From Algihabitans albus (GTDB lineage: Bacteria > Pseudomonadota > Alphaproteobacteria > Kiloniellales > DSM-21159): a stretch of 64,000 nucleotides of DNA. The first letter of the stretch is position 1. Each line of letters begins with the position of its first letter. The position numbers and the translations under genes are program-made. This document shows positions 62,429 through 64,000 of this stretch, piece by piece. The stretch is from contig NZ_QXNY01000003.1 in assembly GCF_003572205.1 (NCBI RefSeq), forward strand, positions 558,001-622,000, given 5' to 3'. The notes under the pieces were generated by a model. It had not been told where the DNA came from, searched no databases, and saw nothing but the letters and a program-made list of their open reading frames with translations.

Positions 62429-63253
62429 GTGAGCAATGCAATGGTCGAGATCGACGAAACGGCGGTAGCTGAAGCCTGGGACGGCAACGCCGCAGCTTGG
62501 ATCGCACAGGTTCGCGCCGGCCGAGACTTCTATCGGGAGGCTTTCAATAATCCTGCGTTCCTAGAGTTCTTGCCCGAGCTGACCGGACTTTCTGTGCTCG
62601 ACCTCGGCTGCGGCGAAGGACGCAATACTAGGCTCTTCGCACAGCGTGGAGCGCATATGACGGGCATCGACATCTCGCCACGCCTGATCGCGGCCGCCCA
62701 AGCCGCTGAAACAGCAGAGCCGCTCGGGATCGGCTATCACATCGGCTCCTATACGGATCTCGACGGCTTTTCAGATTCCAGCTTCGACGCCGCCGTGTCG
62801 ACCATGGCTCTGATGGACAGCCCTGGCTTTGACCGCGCCGCGCAGTCGGTTCACAGAGTACTGCGACGGGGCGGCTGGTTCTGCTTGAGCGTCCTTCACC
62901 CCTGTTTCGTCACGCCCGGCTATCGATGGCTGCGGGATTCGGGCGGCAACGAACGGGGTTTGGTCGTCGCCGACTACTTCAGCGATCAGGTTTCCTGGGA
63001 ACAATGGCGTTTTAAGTCCGGCGAGCGAAGCGAAGATCAGGGCCAGCCGGAATCTGAAGGAACAGACTTTACTTCAGCGCGCATGCCCTACCGGCTGGAG
63101 GACTATGTCAACGGCCTCTGCGAGGCTAGTTTTCGTATTCGAGTGCTGCAAGAACCGAGACCGACGGAAGCAATGGTCGAGGCCCATCCTCGCCTCGGCC
63201 GACTCCGCCGCCACGCTCCAATCTTCCTGTATCTATACGCCGTCAAGGAATGA
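62429..63253 (+). CDS. Class I SAM-dependent methyltransferase
   Basis: 274 residues from a GTG at 62429, or 270 from ATG 62441. Motif I VLDLGCGEGRNTRLFAQRGA with the GIDIS acidic turn, and a post-I block SFDAAVSTMALMDSPGFDRA; LHPCFVTPG follows. This is the Methyltransf_11-type fold. The substrate is unknown. No operon partner: 74 bases after ccrM and then a repeat-rich space. Confidence 0.8.
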   Translation: MSNAMVEIDETAVAEAWDGNAAAWIAQVRAGRDFYREAFNNPAFLEFLPELTGLSVLDLGCGEGRNTRLFAQRGAHMTGIDISPRLIAAAQAAETAEPLGIGYHIGSYTDLDGFSDSSFDAAVSTMALMDSPGFDRAAQSVHRVLRRGGWFCLSVLHPCFVTPGYRWLRDSGGNERGLVVADYFSDQVSWEQWRFKSGERSEDQGQPESEGTDFTSARMPYRLEDYVNGLCEASFRIRVLQEPRPTEAMVEAHPRLGRLRRHAPIFLYLYAVKE

Positions 63254-63408
63254 GCGAAGCTTCCACCGACCGCTCCAGAGACTGCTCATGCAGCTGAGAG
63301 AGCCAGACCTTTGGGCCGAAAGCTGCGACGCTGCGACTTAAGCAGTTCGGTAGCAACTCCGCTCTAGCGGCCGCTTCCCCGGAGGCGCCCGTTCGTCTCG
63401 AACACGCT

Positions 63409-63479
63409 TTTCACGCTGAGCTTGTCGGAACCTCTCTCACAGGGAGCGCCAGATGCTTCGACAAACTCGGCGTGAAGAA
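63409..63479. repeat. Inverted dispersed repeat (TTCGACAAACTC type)
   Basis: Imperfect inverted arms TTTCACGCTGAGCTTGTCGG (63409-63428) and, in opposite sense, CGACAAACTCGGCGTGAAGA (63459-63478), with CCTCTCTC/GAGAGAGG nested around them. The arm sequence resembles the CTGAGCTTGTCGAA element that is dispersed in many proteobacterial genomes. Located between the methyltransferase and mutY. Confidence 0.6.
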
Positions 63480-63537
63480 CGCGAGAGAGGTCTCGCGTAA
63501 TCTGCTTCAGTCGCCAAAGGGAAATAACGACGACCTC

Positions 63538-64000
63538 TCACACACCCAGCTTAATGGCGTGCTTGGCGACCTTCCGCATGACGCTGGGCAGCCCGGCGGC
63601 GGCGAGTCCCTCCAGCGGCACCCAGAAACCCTCGACCTCCTCGCCACTCTCCAGCCGGCCGGTCCAGACCGTCAGCTCCAGGTGAAAGTGGGTGAAGGTG
63701 TGGCGAACCAGACCCGGCAGCGCCTGCCAGGACACCGGAGTCGGTGCGGCGCCGGCGGCTTCGCCTTCGCCCGGTCCAGCCTCCGTCCAGTCGCTGGAGG
63801 GCACCTCGGTCATGCCGCCAAGCAGGCCCTTGGGCGGGCGGCGGCGCAGCAGGACCGCGCCGTCGGACCGCGTCAGCCAGAAGGCCACGCCTCGGCGGGT
63901 CGGCTTCGCCGCCTTCGGGGCCTTACGCGGAAGCTGATCAGCCAGGCCGGCAGCGCGGGCGGCGCAAAGTTCCTCCAGGGGACAGAGCAGGCATTTGGGC
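63538..64000 (-). CDS. mutY: A/G-specific adenine glycosylase, C-terminal part (runs off the right edge)
   Basis: The minus-strand frame is open to the window end, reading P-K-C-L-L-C-P-L-E-E-L-C, the last cysteines of the MutY 4Fe-4S cluster, followed by the Nudix-like recognition domain (FWLTRSDGAVLLRRRPPKGL, LPGLVRHTFTHFHLELTVWT, FWVPLEGLAAAGLPSVMRKV). The catalytic N-terminal glycosylase domain lies outside. MutY removes adenine opposite 8-oxoguanine. The visible part is about 153 residues. Confidence 0.93.
   Translation of the reverse strand, partial: PKCLLCPLEELCAARAAGLADQLPRKAPKAAKPTRRGVAFWLTRSDGAVLLRRRPPKGLLGGMTEVPSSDWTEAGPGEGEAAGAAPTPVSWQALPGLVRHTFTHFHLELTVWTGRLESGEEVEGFWVPLEGLAAAGLPSVMRKVAKHAIKLGV

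Overview
The window is a 64-kb piece of a GC-rich chromosome that most resembles an alphaproteobacterium of the Rhodospirillales/Kiloniellales type. Supporting signs are a CcrM-type GANTC DNA methyltransferase beside rnhB and a PA0069-family radical SAM gene, a CtrA-like response regulator, and an exosortase/VPLPA-CTERM system. The order-level placement is inference from gene content; no search was run.

Layout. 1-4.6 kb: 3' end of a 3-hydroxyisobutyrate dehydrogenase-family gene, a small XRE regulator, a lone precorrin-2 methyltransferase (cobI), and the convergent sugar-phosphate isomerases gmhA and kdsD. 4.9-15.2 kb: polysaccharide assembly block 1, with five glycosyltransferases, two pyruvyl-transferase-family proteins (one ExoV-like, one WcaK/AmsJ-like), an FrhB-like iron-sulfur protein and a PglK-like ABC flippase. 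15.4-18.7 kb: a type I secretion ABC protein and its HlyD-type adaptor. 19-37.8 kb: the core exopolysaccharide/exosortase locus. Its minus-strand arm carries an outer-membrane barrel, a Wza-type export lipoprotein, a VPLPA-CTERM protein and the TPR lipoprotein PrsT. Its plus-strand arm carries a chain-length determinant, a tyrosine-kinase-like P-loop protein, an ExeA-like ATPase, an exosortase-EpsI fusion (likely XrtD), a WcaJ-like initiating transferase and the dTDP-rhamnose genes rfbB, rfbD, rfbA and rfbC. The rfb genes are interrupted by the CtrA-like regulator. 38-46.4 kb: a Wzy/O-antigen-ligase-like protein, a trypsin-like protease, a 982-residue beta-helix/LamG surface protein, a methyltransferase and a rhamnosyltransferase-like protein. 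46.5-64 kb: mostly housekeeping genes (tRNA-Gln, ispE, a TPR protein, ETF-ubiquinone oxidoreductase, uracil-DNA glycosylase, a soluble lytic transglycosylase, moaB, two TIGR04282/04283-type glycosyltransferases, a phosphotransferase, a PA0069 radical SAM protein, rnhB, a small secreted protein, DoxX, ccrM, a methyltransferase and the 3' part of mutY).

How the genes fit together. The central 30 kb can encode a complete Wzx/Wzy-like or ABC-type exopolysaccharide pathway: rhamnose donor synthesis, lipid-linked initiation, glycosyltransfer, pyruvyl decoration, flipping, polymerisation, length control and export. It is coupled to an exosortase that anchors a VPLPA-CTERM protein and to a type I secretion system.

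Candidate regulation: CtrA-type sequences (TTAA-N7-TTAA or TTAACCAT) lie upstream of the CtrA-like regulator, in the divergent prsT/chain-length promoter, before the exosortase gene and, as a perfect full site, in front of the lytic transglycosylase. Several genes end in TAGAG, where the stop codon is the first part of a hairpin repeat. Several polysaccharide genes have AT-rich 5' ends that do not match their GC-rich 3' ends.
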